NCBI GenBank assembly: GCA_003254885.1
Contig: QANT01003073.1
Location: forward strand, 1 to 25,621
DNA from: Purshia tridentata
Taxonomy: Eukaryota; Streptophyta; Magnoliopsida; Rosales; Rosaceae
Length of the DNA: 25,621 nt
Direction of reading: 5' to 3'
This document shows positions 1 through 9,637 of the stretch, piece by piece; the first letter of the stretch is position 1; every line of letters starts with the position of its first letter. The notes beneath the pieces were generated by a model, which was not told the DNA's origin, made no database searches, and saw only the letters and a program-made list of their open reading frames with translations. Position numbers and translations under genes: made by a program.

Positions 1-117
1 ATTCCCAAAACCCAAAACCTAGAATTATACTAATATAATAAAAGACAAAGGACAATTAAGAAAATGAAAATGAAACCCAGAAAACAAATTGAGAAAAAGA
101 GAAAAAAATAAACATAC

Positions 118-236
118 TTGAGGCAACGGGCGTCGACGCTGGAGTTCTTGGAGGAAAGGNAGCTGGTGATCTTCTTTTTAGCGCGATGAAATTCGACGTT
201 AGGGCCATCAAGTTTCTTGAACTTCTTGAACTCTTT
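118..236 (-). CDS. Probable internal exon of an unrecognised gene, partial
   Basis: On the minus strand a 119-nt open segment is bounded by a plausible acceptor (...TATCCTAG, AG at 238-237) and a donor GTATGT at 117-116. In the frame that starts with AAA GAG TTC it encodes 39 residues, lysine-rich at first (KEFKKFKKLDGPNVEFHRA...) and ending SSKNSSVDARCL. This frame has strongly G/C-biased third codon positions, unlike the surrounding AT-rich DNA, which is the main reason to believe it codes. A longer overlapping frame on the same strand has no ATG at its head and A-rich third positions, so I treat it as a shadow. One base is undetermined (n at 160), so one residue is unknown. The rest of the gene would lie left of the window and, for its 5' exons, somewhere in 240-1000, where I could not find a convincing first exon. 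Family not recognised. Confidence 0.35.
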
Positions 237-244
237 CTAGGATA

Positions 245-1145
245 ATCATAAGAGTCATAAGACTCTTCCACAACTCAACTTATCCAGCAACTATAAACCA
301 TTGACAGAAGAGAATGAGAAAAAAGAAAAGGCATGCTATTAAACAAGAGAGAAGAAGATGATATACAGTCATAAACCATTGGGCATTTTGGTCTTCTTAT
401 CAAGGGGCATTTTTGTCCGAATTAAGGCAAAGAGCTAAAAAAGATTAGATTTTATCAGAAGGGTTAAAAAAGTGAGTTTGTTAATTAAAGGGTATATTTA
501 ATAAAATTACCCTAAAATGTTTAAGATTTATACTTACGAATATTTTAATGGAAGTATAGAACGACCAAATTATATACATATATCAATTCTAAATGAACAA
601 AGAAAAATATAGGGTCAACTTTATACACCGTGGGGCATTTTGCATTTTTTTAGATAGAATTTTGAACGTAAGTAGGTTTCTGAAAGTTAGTGTAGGTATT
701 TGAAATATTTTTAATTAATATTCCAATTTAGATAAATTTCAAATTTTTACTAAAAAAGGAAAAAAGACAAACTTTTCTTTTTCTTTCTTTTATTGAGAAC
801 TAAGACAATTAATTTGACAGAATATAATTAATTTAACATATAAATATATTGTTGAATAATGTTGAATAATGTGTATTGATAAGTTATATAATATATTTCC
901 CTATTATTAATATCCACTCAGATTAGACCACTCAATATATTGCTTATACAAAATAATTTATCCACTTCTCTAAATGATTTAGCTGAGGAAACAGGAACCT
1001 TTTAATCAGTAATCCAATGCTCAGGAGAACAGAGTAGCTCACCCTTCAATCAATCAGTTTGATCCCAAAAACCCTAATTTCCCCAAATCTCACTTTCCAA
1101 TTCCCAATCTTACTGACCCAGTTCCTGAAATCAACCCCATCGCCA
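245..1145. other. AT-rich intergenic region and DUF616 gene promoter/5'UTR
   Basis: No coding segment could be supported here. The sequence is AT-rich with short simple runs, including a duplicated TGTTGAATAA near 850-870. The right end (about 1060-1145) is C/T-rich and includes AAAAACCCTAA, a telo-box-like element common near the start of plant housekeeping genes. It is probably the 5' untranslated region of the gene starting at 1146. An open frame runs in from 1059, but it begins with TTG, not ATG. Confidence 0.5.
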
Positions 1146-4100
1146 ATGTTCAACAACAACAGCATATCAATCTCAGTCTCCGATGACGAATCGGACGAAC
1201 TCGGCCGAATGCGAGTCCGAGTTCGAAGGAACCGCAAGAAACTCGGCCACCGATTCAAGAACGAGTTCCTTCACCGAGTCGTTAGGAAGCTTGTAAAATA
1301 CTGGGCCCTTCTCATTTTTCTCCCAGCTCTTGGGTTGCTCCTATTTGAGGCAACGAGGATCGGGGGGAGACCCAATTCGATGGTGAACTCGGAACTCAGT
1401 ACGTCGGAAAAGCCTAGTCGGGTTAACTCAGAACTCAGTGCGGTGAAGAACTTGAGTTTGGAGAAGAAATCGGATGGGAATTTGAATCGGGTTGATCCTA
1501 CTACTCGGGTTGTTGGCGGCATTAGACAACGTAAGTTCTCACTCTTTGTTGTTTAATAGTGTAATGTTTTTTTTATACCAATAATTGTATAATGTTTGTT
1601 TAATTTCTATTTTTAAAAGAACTCGTGTTAAGAAGAAATAACTAATCTTAATTTTTTGTTTAAAATTTTTTTTATGAATGATTGTGAAATATGCATATTG
1701 TTATATGTTGGGTTATTTTCTACTGGGGTTCTGAGTTTCAATTAGTCTAGGCTAGAACTAGAAGGGTGCTGTTGGAGTAATTTGAGTGTTAATTATATTG
1801 AATTGCTTCATACCCACATCAGCTTAGGATTGGGAGAGAGTGCCGAGGCTCGTTTGTTGTATGTTAGTGATGCTGATAATTGGGTTGTAGATTTTACTGT
1901 AGTTGGAAAAAATTTTTTGGTCAGAATTGGAATATTAAAGCGGTTTGATATGTGACGCAAATTTGTGGATAATATTAGGTTGCTTGAAGATCCTATCTCC
2001 TGAAGAACTTGAGCATCTGGAAATTCCTGTGCGCGAAGAGTCCAGTAGTCCTGTAAAAAAAGTGTTATACATATCGAATGATGAGCACACGGAGGGCACA
2101 AGATTTAATTTATTTACTGGAAATCAAACCCTAGATCAGAGAGGGACAATGTTTAAGGTTATAAGCTGCATCTTTTGTTTTTAGTTTTTTTTCATTATCT
2201 TTTTAAAAATTAAGGGCCAAGAGGAAACTTATTCTTTGGATTTTAATGTAGATTCGTTATCATTGTGAAGGATGTTGAGTTTTGTAACTCTATGCTTGAA
2301 TCTACTTCTTCTTTTTTTTCCTTCTGTTCATGAGGCATTGTTCATATTTTTTAAAATTTCCTCACAGGTAAATGAAACTGTTACTATAAATTGTGGTTTC
2401 TACAGTGAAAATGGAGGGTTTAAGATCTCAAATGAAGACAAAAACTACATGCAAAGTTGTGATGTTGTTGTGTCCACTTGTGCATTTGGTGGTGGGGACG
2501 ATCTTTATCAACCTATTGGAATGTCAAAGGCATCACTTCAAAAGGTCTCTATGTTTTTGGTCAAGTCTTACTAATTTAGCTATACAAGTTCGCTATTCTT
2601 ATGAGGTACTGAATGGACGCAGGTTTGCTATGTTGCATTTTGGGATGAAATTACTCTAAGTGCGCAAGAATCAGCTGGGCATAGAATTGGTGATGATATG
2701 TTTATTGGGAAATGGCGCATTGTGATTGTTAGGGATCTTCCTTTTGCGGACCAAAGGTTAAATGGCAAAATCCCAAAGGTAAGCTCAAATTGTCATCTGG
2801 TCTCTTGTATCATTCATTTTGTTTTTGCTTCATTGCTACATGCATTTTTAGTACATTGTATCTTGATCATGCCACTATCACTTTTCATTTGTCATTTCAT
2901 ATTTTTTGGAAAATATTTGTGTTTCTCATTATTCGTGAGAGTTATCACCATATGGAATCTGTTTTCTGTAATTGTTGTCTTTGTTTTGTTTGGTGTTTTT
3001 CTGTGCATTAGTGAAGTCAAGTCAATTATGCTAATTTAATCAGAAGAGAGGCTGGATATATTATTCCCCATGATATTTCAAGTGCTAGTCAAATATCATA
3101 TTTCTGGGGTTGTGAACATCTCTCTGACATATTTTTATGATGTTAGATGTTGTCACATCGTCTTTTTCCGCACGCAAGGTATTCCATTTGGGTGGATTCA
3201 AAATCCCAATTTAGGAGGGACCCTTTAGGTGTGCTCGAAGCCCTTCTTTGGCGTTCAAATTTTGTACTTGCAATCTCAGAACATGGAGCTCGCAGCAGTG
3301 TTTATGATGAGGCGAAGGCCGTTGTCAGGAAAAACAAGGCCAAACCAGATGAAGTGGAGGTGCAGTTGACTCAATACCGCCATGACGGCTTCCCTGAAGA
3401 CAAGAGGTTTAATGGAAAGAAAGGTATGCATATTTCTTTTCGCTATTACTTGTTCTGACAGGATCTCTCTAATGAAATAGGAACATGTAGATTCTTCATG
3501 ATTGGAGCAATTTTTAAACTCTTATGCTTCTCTAGTTCTCTTTGACTTTATTGTTTTGAAGTAGCAGTAGTTTGGCCTACCTTAATATTACATAAAAAGA
3601 TACTTGTTCCTGGTCCGGGCCTTTACTGGGTATACATATCTTATAATTTTGAGGAGGAAAAAAGGAGGGCAAACTTTTAAATCAATCTATTTAGTTAAAT
3701 TTTTGTTCTCAGTTCTCTTTCTAAATTTTGTTTCTGAACTTCTTGCCTCCATGCATCATAATCATATGCTGATGCCAGTCTGCTTGCCTCTGCATCAGTC
3801 CACCACCACCAATTCATATTTGCCCAATCTGTGAAAGTGGGTTATGAGCCTTTGCCTGTAGTCTGCTGTCACCAGGCTTATTTGACAATTGAGTTAAGAA
3901 ATAACCGTCATTAAATATGAAAAACTTCATAACTCTAGCGTCTACAAGCTTGTGACTCAATGTCTTGCATTTTGTTCCTATGCTCAATCACTGCATTGTT
4001 GACCTGTGCAGCTCTAGCCGAAGCATCTGTTATTGTAAGGGAGCATACACCATTGACTAATATGTTTATGTGCCTCTGGTTCAATGAGGTGGTTCGTTTC

Positions 4101-4244
4101 ACTTCTCGCGATCAGCTCAGTTTCCCCTACGTATTATGGCGGTTGAAAGTGCTGAAGAACATCAACATGTTCCCTGTATGTATCCGCAAAGATCTTGTGA
4201 ATAGTATGGGCCACATACGCAAGGCTAAGCCTCTGAGAAGTTAA
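1146..4244 (+). CDS. DUF616 / TOD1-like Golgi membrane protein, six exons
   Basis: Exons: 1146-1530, 1979-2157, 2368-2544, 2623-2778, 3147-3423 and 4012-4244 (TAA). All junctions are GT-AG and keep frame, giving 468 residues. The start is the ATG at 1146 (MFNNNSIS). Residues 1-50 are acidic then strongly basic (RVRVRRNRKK), and a membrane anchor follows at about 53-68 (WALLIFLPALGLLLFEA), as in a type II Golgi protein. The DUF616 domain (PF04765) fills roughly 128-468. Landmarks are CLKILSPEELEHLEIP, NCGFYSENGGFKIS, VVVSTCAFGGGDDLYQPIGM, VAFWDE, WVDSKSQFRRDP and SFPYVLWRL. Family knowledge: Arabidopsis TOD1 is reported as a Golgi alkaline ceramidase affecting turgor in pollen tubes and guard cells, whereas the related MUCI70 acts in mucilage polysaccharide synthesis and the fold is often called glycosyltransferase-like. 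I infer a TOD1-type role but cannot choose between the activities. The gene appears intact. Confidence 0.93.
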
Positions 4245-5400
4245 GACTCTTTGGAATTCTGATAGTGCTTCTGCTTCCACGTCTCAGCCATTGAACAGGG
4301 TCAATTTCCCAACTATTGGACAGGGTTGCGCTGGGGCACTCTCAGGCAGTCGTAAATTCCTTCATTTGTTTGTAATTACAATTTTATATAGGTTTTCTTT
4401 CAATATTTTATTATTGTTTCCCATATGTTTTTACCACGGAAAATTAGGATACAATATTTTTGTTATCCCGCTTTCAGACTGCTTAAGTTTTTTTAGGGTG
4501 ATCCAACAGCTTAAGTTTTATGAAATGAATTCGTGTATCATACATTGTATGACATAAATAGATATACAATAAGGGAATTTACACCTTAGTATGGAAAAGC
4601 AAACCCATATAGTTTTAAGGGTTAAGAATGCATTTGTATACCATATGTGTTTGTATGGTAGTGTATTTCATTATAAAATAGTGGTAAATTAACAATGACA
4701 AAATGCAATGATAAATGCATTTATAATGGTCCGACTCTTGAAAGTAATTAAAAAGTGAAAGAAGCTATTTGAAGGAGAGTCGTACACGCTAATGAAGTAA
4801 TACACGTTTACACGTAGTTTGCTGTGCAGTCAGAGTCAGTGCAGTGCAGCAAGGAGAAGCAAAACCGTGTAAATGGTCTTGGCATGAAACTCAAGTTTTA
4901 GCTCTGTTTTCTTGTCTGGAAATGTATATTCAGTCCTTCCAGACAGTTTCACTATACTTGGGAATTAGGATGGGACTGATGTTTCTTCTTTATTTAGTCA
5001 ACATGGCAAGCACTACTGTTCCTAAATTGACAAATTTCCATATTTACTACCAATTAGGCAATTTGTTAGGAACCAAATTGTATAGTCTAGCCAGATAAAG
5101 AAAAATGAAAAATGTTGTTTAAGCAGGATGGTAGCTTGGGTCACTGATGTACTGCTTATACTTCAATTGATAAAATATCGAAATATGGTTCTAGCTCCAT
5201 CTAGAAGTATCATTCTTTACTTATATTTTTCCGTTTTAAGAACGGTTAATAGTGTTTTTTTATTAATCCGTTTCTTCAGATTTGAACTCAAGATCTCTAA
5301 AGAAAATTTTGAGTGTTATTCACTAAATTAAATGTTTATTGGCAAAAACTAGTATAGTTCCAAAAAAGATGCTCCATCTTTCCTGTTAAATCATTGTACA
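4245..5400. other. Intergenic region downstream of the DUF616 gene
   Basis: The first 150 or so bases are probably the 3' untranslated region of the gene ending at 4244. The rest is AT-rich, and its open frames are short, begin at non-ATG codons or have no coding bias. The stretch 4810-5060 is less AT-rich and contains a GCAGTCAGAGTCAGTGCAGTGCAGC-type short internal repetition. I could not assign a gene or RNA to it. Confidence 0.5.
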
Positions 5401-6112
5401 AATATATATATATATACACGACTTTTGGCACGTGCTAATGCAAATGTAAATGAAACTTTCTAATTATAAAATTTGTTAATAATTTAATATTATTTATTTT
5501 TTAGCTAATTATTTTTTAAAAATTTGAAAACTTTAATTGTTTTCTAACTCTCCACTTTCTCTACCTAATAAGGTGGTGGAGTGCTTTTGTTTTTATTTCT
5601 TAGTTTTTTTAATGGCTTAATTTTACATTTGTGCCCTTAGTTTTATTAAGTTAGTTTAATTTAATTCTTTAATCTAATAAAAGGTTGTTTAGACAAACAA
5701 AAAATTAGTGAAGCTTGCAATACCAAATTCCTCTGCTGGCTATATAATAGTAAATATATATATATATACTAGACTTTTGGCACGTGCTAACGCACATGTA
5801 AATGAAACTTTCTAATTATAAAATTTGTTAATTATTTAATATTATTTATTTTTTAGCTAATTATTTTTTAAAAATTTGAAAACTTTAACTGTTCTCTAAC
5901 TCTCCACTTTCTCTACCTAATAAGGTGGTGGAGTGCTTTTGTTTTTATTTCTTAGTTTTTTAATGGCTTAATTTTACATTTGTGCCCTTAGTTTTATTAA
6001 GTTAGTTTAATTTAATTCTTTAATCTAATAAAAGGTTGTTTAGACAAACAAATAATTAGTGAAGCTTGCAATACCAAATTCCTCTGCTGGCTATATAATA
6101 GTAAATATATAT
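5401..6112. repeat. Two tandem copies of a 352-bp AT-rich repeat
   Basis: Copy 1 (about 5401-5752) and copy 2 (about 5753-6112) match almost base for base. The marker ACTTTTGGCACGTGCTAA-type start occurs at 5421 and 5773 (offset 352), and the marker TATATAATAG at 5741 and 6092 (offset 351). Differences are single substitutions and one-base indels, so the duplication is fairly young. Each copy starts just after a (TA)n microsatellite with a GGCACGTGCTAAYGCA palindromic motif and ends in GGCTATATAATAGTAAATATATAT. No ORF of note is inside. The TATACTAGACTTTTGGCACGTGC start resembles subterminal hairpins of non-autonomous plant transposons such as Helitron-like elements, but I see no proven termini or target duplication, so the class is open. 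Confidence 0.85.
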
Positions 6113-6293
6113 ATTTATTTATTAATTATTCCCGGTTTTTTTTTATTAACACAATTATGCCCGGTTAAGTACCTTATAAATTTGTGCTAATATCGTGTTT
6201 TAATGAATGTTCATTTGTGGAATTTCAGGTTAAGCGTTTAACGTTTAGCATTTAATATGTATAGTTTATACTAGAAAGATAATCGCGAAAACA

Positions 6294-6894
6294 ATGGGCT
6301 GTGGCAGTCGGCAGTCCAAATCAAAAGCCTTTGTTGTTAACCCAACAGCACGCAGAATGGACGATGATGATGGTGTGAATGCTCATCATGTTGATTTTAG
6401 ACAGCGATGCCCGAACCACACTCCTCAAGACATTACGTTATCCAAAACATATATCCATGTTTCAAGACTGAAAATTTCCTTTATATCTCCCAAAAAAAAA
6501 GTGGGAAAGTATGAACCGTATGATGGTTATATTGTGCTTGTTTTTAGAAGGACATCATTTTCAGTTTTTTATTTTGAAATTTAACAGAGATTCGAACTTA
6601 AGAAAAGTATAGAAAAGTCTTCATTTATTTGTCCTTTGCTACAGAATCAGAAACTTTTATAAGACCTCTCTCACAATATGTCAATATATATGTGAATACT
6701 ATCATATAAAGGTGAATTTCATGTACTTACTATAAGAGATCATCATCATGTATAATAATTTATCTTGGTATCTATGTATAATAATTTATCATTCATAGCT
6801 TGCAGCTGCAGCTAACAATGGCCAAGTGGACCCAGTTGTCCAAAATAGTGCCTATGAGGGATTAAGGAACGTACAAGCAGATAAGCACATTTGA
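6294..6894 (+). CDS. Putative small MGCG-start, probably lipidated protein, two exons
   Basis: The ATG at 6294 has a good context (ACA before, G after) and opens MGCGSRQSKSKAFVVNPTARRMDDDD. Exon 1 is proposed as 6294-6372 (donor GTGTGA at 6373) and exon 2 as 6806-6894 (acceptor TTGCAG; an alternative AG at 6810-6811 would drop two alanines). The join keeps frame and adds AAANNGQVDPVVQNSAYEGL and then RNVQADKHI before TGA, about 54 residues in all. Gly2 and Cys3 fit N-myristoylation plus palmitoylation, which would put the protein at a membrane; the rest is polar with no other domain. The family is not recognised. Support is the strong start context, the clean exon-2 frame and the matching splice phase. 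Against it, reading straight on from exon 1 is also open to 6584, giving a 96-residue alternative. The stop is 230 bp ahead of the BYPASS1-like start, on the same strand. Confidence 0.5.
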
Positions 6895-7047
6895 CCGCCG
6901 CCAATGCGACAATGTTCCCGAATCCCGAGTTTCTGAATTTTCAATTGCTTTGTGTTGCACACGCAGCTGGTTTGTCACCCTTTCTGTGTCTATCGTTTTA
7001 GGCAACACAAACACGCTTGTAGACTTTCTCCAAACCCACCTAACTTG

Positions 7048-7055
7048 TATATAAA
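7048..7055 (+). promoter_or_regulatory. TATA box of the BYPASS1-like gene
   Basis: TATATAAA followed by CCCCAAGC lies 77 bp before the ATG at 7125. This is a normal spacing for a short plant 5' untranslated leader, with the transcription start expected near 7080. It also argues against a longer protein start further upstream. Confidence 0.7.
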
Positions 7056-7124
7056 CCCCAAGCTCCAAAGCTGACCACAACAACCAATCTTTCAAAGGTG
7101 CTTTTGTATTTATGTGTTTTGCAA

Positions 7125-8099
7125 ATGGTTCTCTTGGTACAAAAGATTAGCAAACTCTACTCTAAACTGGAGAATTACCAAAATCACCACCACCACCACC
7201 ACAACCACATCCACCAATCTGAAGCTGATGTATCGGCTTCTTCTCTAGAGGCTTTTCAATCTCATGTTTCAAATTGCTTGAACAAACTGTCTCTGAATTC
7301 CGAATCTGCAGGGTCAGAAGTCCTATCCTTTACATGGATTCAACAATGTTTTGAGCTCATACCCATCATCAACAATGCTTTTGCCAAGGTGGTTGTGGCT
7401 GTAGACTACCCTATGAGCAAATGGGAAGCTGCTTCTGTGGAAGAGTATCTGAGATACAGCTTGAACTTGTTGGAGCTCTGCAATTCCATTAGCTCCTCTC
7501 TGTCTCATCTTGGGAAAGCTAGGCTTTCACTGTCTCACTCCTTGAGCCTTGTGGGGAAATTACCTCCGTCTTTGGCTGTAGAGCATCTGAAAGCAATCCA
7601 ATTTCAACCAAAAAGTTTGGTGAACAAGGAAATCAGATTCCAAGGAAATGAAGCAGATGGGAACGAAAGGGGTTCTATTATTAGCAAGGAAACAGTCATA
7701 CATCAAGCTTTGGTGGTTATGGAAGGTGTGGTATTTTGGGTATGTGGGATTTTGTTGTTTGGTTTGGTAGGGGATGCCAAGCCATACTTGGAGATGAGAA
7801 AGTCAGCTGGAAGGTTAGTTGATTCATTGCTTTCTGGATTGGATTTGAGTGTGAGTCAGGTAATAGTGGGAAGAAAGTGTGTGTTGAAGGAGGTGAAAGA
7901 GATTAATGAAGCAGTGGGAGGGCTTGTTGCTGGTATTGGATTTGGAAAAAGCAGTAAAGCAGCTGAGGAATTACAGAGCAGATTAGAGGTGTTTGAGAAG
8001 CTGCTGGAGGGCTTGGGAAAAGAGGTGGATTGTCTCTTCAATAAGGTTTTGGCGGGGAGGAAGCAATTGCTCAATGGGTTTAGACAGAAAAAGCAGTAG
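7125..8099 (+). CDS. BYPASS1 (BPS1)-like protein, intronless
   Basis: A single exon codes for 324 residues from the ATG at 7125 (MVLLVQKISKLYSKLE) to TAG at 8097-8099. The open frame extends nine codons upstream to a GTG at 7098, which is not a plant start. A histidine-rich stretch (HHHHHHNHIH) covers residues 21-30. Family hallmarks follow: SLEAFQSHVSNCLNKL (40-55), SFTWIQQCFELIPIINNAFAK (68-88), DYPMSKWEAASVEEYLRYSLNLLELCNSISSSL, and one hydrophobic segment at about 195-216 (ALVVMEGVVFWVCGILLFGLVGD). The C-terminus (250-318) is helical and looks like a coiled coil. Arabidopsis BPS1 prevents root production of a mobile compound that arrests shoot growth. The biochemical activity of the family is unknown, and databases often mislabel it as 'BPS1, chloroplastic'. 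Size and domain layout are complete. It could be a BPS1 paralogue rather than the direct orthologue. Confidence 0.93.
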   Translation: MVLLVQKISKLYSKLENYQNHHHHHHNHIHQSEADVSASSLEAFQSHVSNCLNKLSLNSESAGSEVLSFTWIQQCFELIPIINNAFAKVVVAVDYPMSKWEAASVEEYLRYSLNLLELCNSISSSLSHLGKARLSLSHSLSLVGKLPPSLAVEHLKAIQFQPKSLVNKEIRFQGNEADGNERGSIISKETVIHQALVVMEGVVFWVCGILLFGLVGDAKPYLEMRKSAGRLVDSLLSGLDLSVSQVIVGRKCVLKEVKEINEAVGGLVAGIGFGKSSKAAEELQSRLEVFEKLLEGLGKEVDCLFNKVLAGRKQLLNGFRQKKQ

Positions 8100-9637
8100 C
8101 CAACAATTGTGTAAATTTCTATGTACAGAATATGGTATGTTTATTGGTTGTACTTTTTATCATTATAATCATGTATTGTTTTTTTTTCCTTTTCACACAA
8201 AAACATTTTGTAATGCATATATGGCAAAAATAAAGAAAAATTTTCATATTTCAAATTAACAAACCATTGTTTAATATAATCTTTTGAGCATAAGTTAAGC
8301 CAGAATAGTTGGAACCAAAGAAAACAAAACTACATGTCATCTTGAAGCAAATATAAGAAACTTGGCCTTCTCTATAGTCTGAATGGAACTCTTTAAATCA
8401 GAAACAATCTTTTAAAAGAGAAAGGCCACGATATATGTCACGTCATCATCTTCATCTCCACTGACACCAGAGTGTCTGAATAAGTCATGAATTTAAATCC
8501 GAAGGACATCAATATCTTAACCTACATGGGCAAGCTGCACCATAATAATTTGTTATGAACTAAAACTAGTGTTAAACTGGATGGAAATAAGTTTCAAGCT
8601 ATGTACCATTAAAAACCCATTTATTTTTTTAATAAAAGAGGAAGGGGATCAAACTTGGATGTTGAGGAACAAACTCTATGACCCTTCCAATTGGGCTACC
8701 CACCAACTTATCATTGAAATTTGAAAACTCAGGATATCTACTACTTTATCTTGGAGCTCAATTTGGAATTGTCTAGATAGACTTATGATCAATTTATGAC
8801 AGATGCTTCCGTCATTTTATGCTTACTAAGAGTCTTTTGAGATGTCCAATTTTTCATAAAATTTTGATCAACTTCTCAGTCCCAAATTCAAAGTTAACAT
8901 TTCAGTTTTATCTTGAAATTGATAACTGTCTTGGAAATCACCTATGCTTTAATGGTTGTTCCAAGTTTGCTACTAGTCAAGTCCCATTATTGTTCAGTTG
9001 GGCCAGTGAGCTTTTTTTCTCTATACAAACTCAGTCCTGATAAGCTTTTTCTTTTAAACTATCTCTTGATAAAAGTGGGTAGTGATATTTTGTATCCTTG
9101 GGCAGTTCCCTTGGGTAATGTGTTGTTTATGAGTTTTTCTTACCGATCCGGGATCATCCACGATATGAAATGCCATATCATTTGTCATCAACAACACACC
9201 TGGTACCTCATATGCACAATATCGGAATGAATGATATGAAATAGTGCATAATTTGAACCTTCCACTTTTAAAATAATGGCTGAGATTTACAGGACTTCTA
9301 AAAGTACTCTTAAGAAGTTTGATCCAACTAAAAAAGGGGAGCTACAATTTGCAATGTCGAAAACAAATTACACCTTCTTCTAGCCTCAGAGAAAATTACT
9401 TAAGAAACTAGGAAAACTAACTAAAATATCTTCCTCTCCATTAGCCAAACCTCCCGAAAACAGGCACTTCTATATCTCCACCTTCATGATTTTTGGGGTC
9501 ACCTAAGGATTTTCTACATTCTCCTTTACAAGTTACTGACCTGTCAATAAAAGCTGCTAAGCTAGACTCTCCAAACTGTACCAAATTCATCTCTAGAATC
9601 TGTTGATTCTGTGGCAAATATAGAACTTAAGAAGCAA
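8100..9637. other. Convergent intergenic region between BYPASS1-like and AGL15-like genes
   Basis: The left part (to about 8250) is the 3' untranslated region of the plus-strand gene and contains AATAAAG near 8229. The right part (about 9300-9637) is presumably the 3' untranslated region of the minus-strand MADS gene. In between, 8620-8710 has a repeat-like stretch (a poly-T/A lead, then GGGGATCAAACTTGGATG and TTGGGCTACCCACCAACTT) resembling short interspersed tRNA-derived sequences of plant genomes. I cannot define its ends. No coding segment is supported. Confidence 0.45.

Noticed and set aside
1059..1145. N-terminal extension of the DUF616 protein
   Set aside because: The frame is open from 1059 but starts with TTG. 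The first ATG is at 1146 and gives the acidic-then-basic N-terminus expected before the membrane anchor.
2272..3039. Long open frames running through introns of the DUF616 gene
   Set aside because: They are exon frames reading on into AT-rich intron sequence (poly-F/L/I stretches). The exons with GT-AG borders explain them.
4810..5060. Possible non-coding RNA or hidden exon in the less AT-rich tract
   Set aside because: I saw no splice-bounded frame with coding bias and no hairpin or box motifs that I could support.
7098..7124. Nine extra residues on the BYPASS1-like protein
   Set aside because: The upstream start is GTG, which plants do not use in this way. The family N-terminus MVLLVQKISKL begins at the ATG at 7125.
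8819..9230. Two open frames of 73 and 105 codons in the intergenic region
   Set aside because: They overlap in different frames, begin at weak or non-ATG codons, and show no coding bias or recognisable motif.
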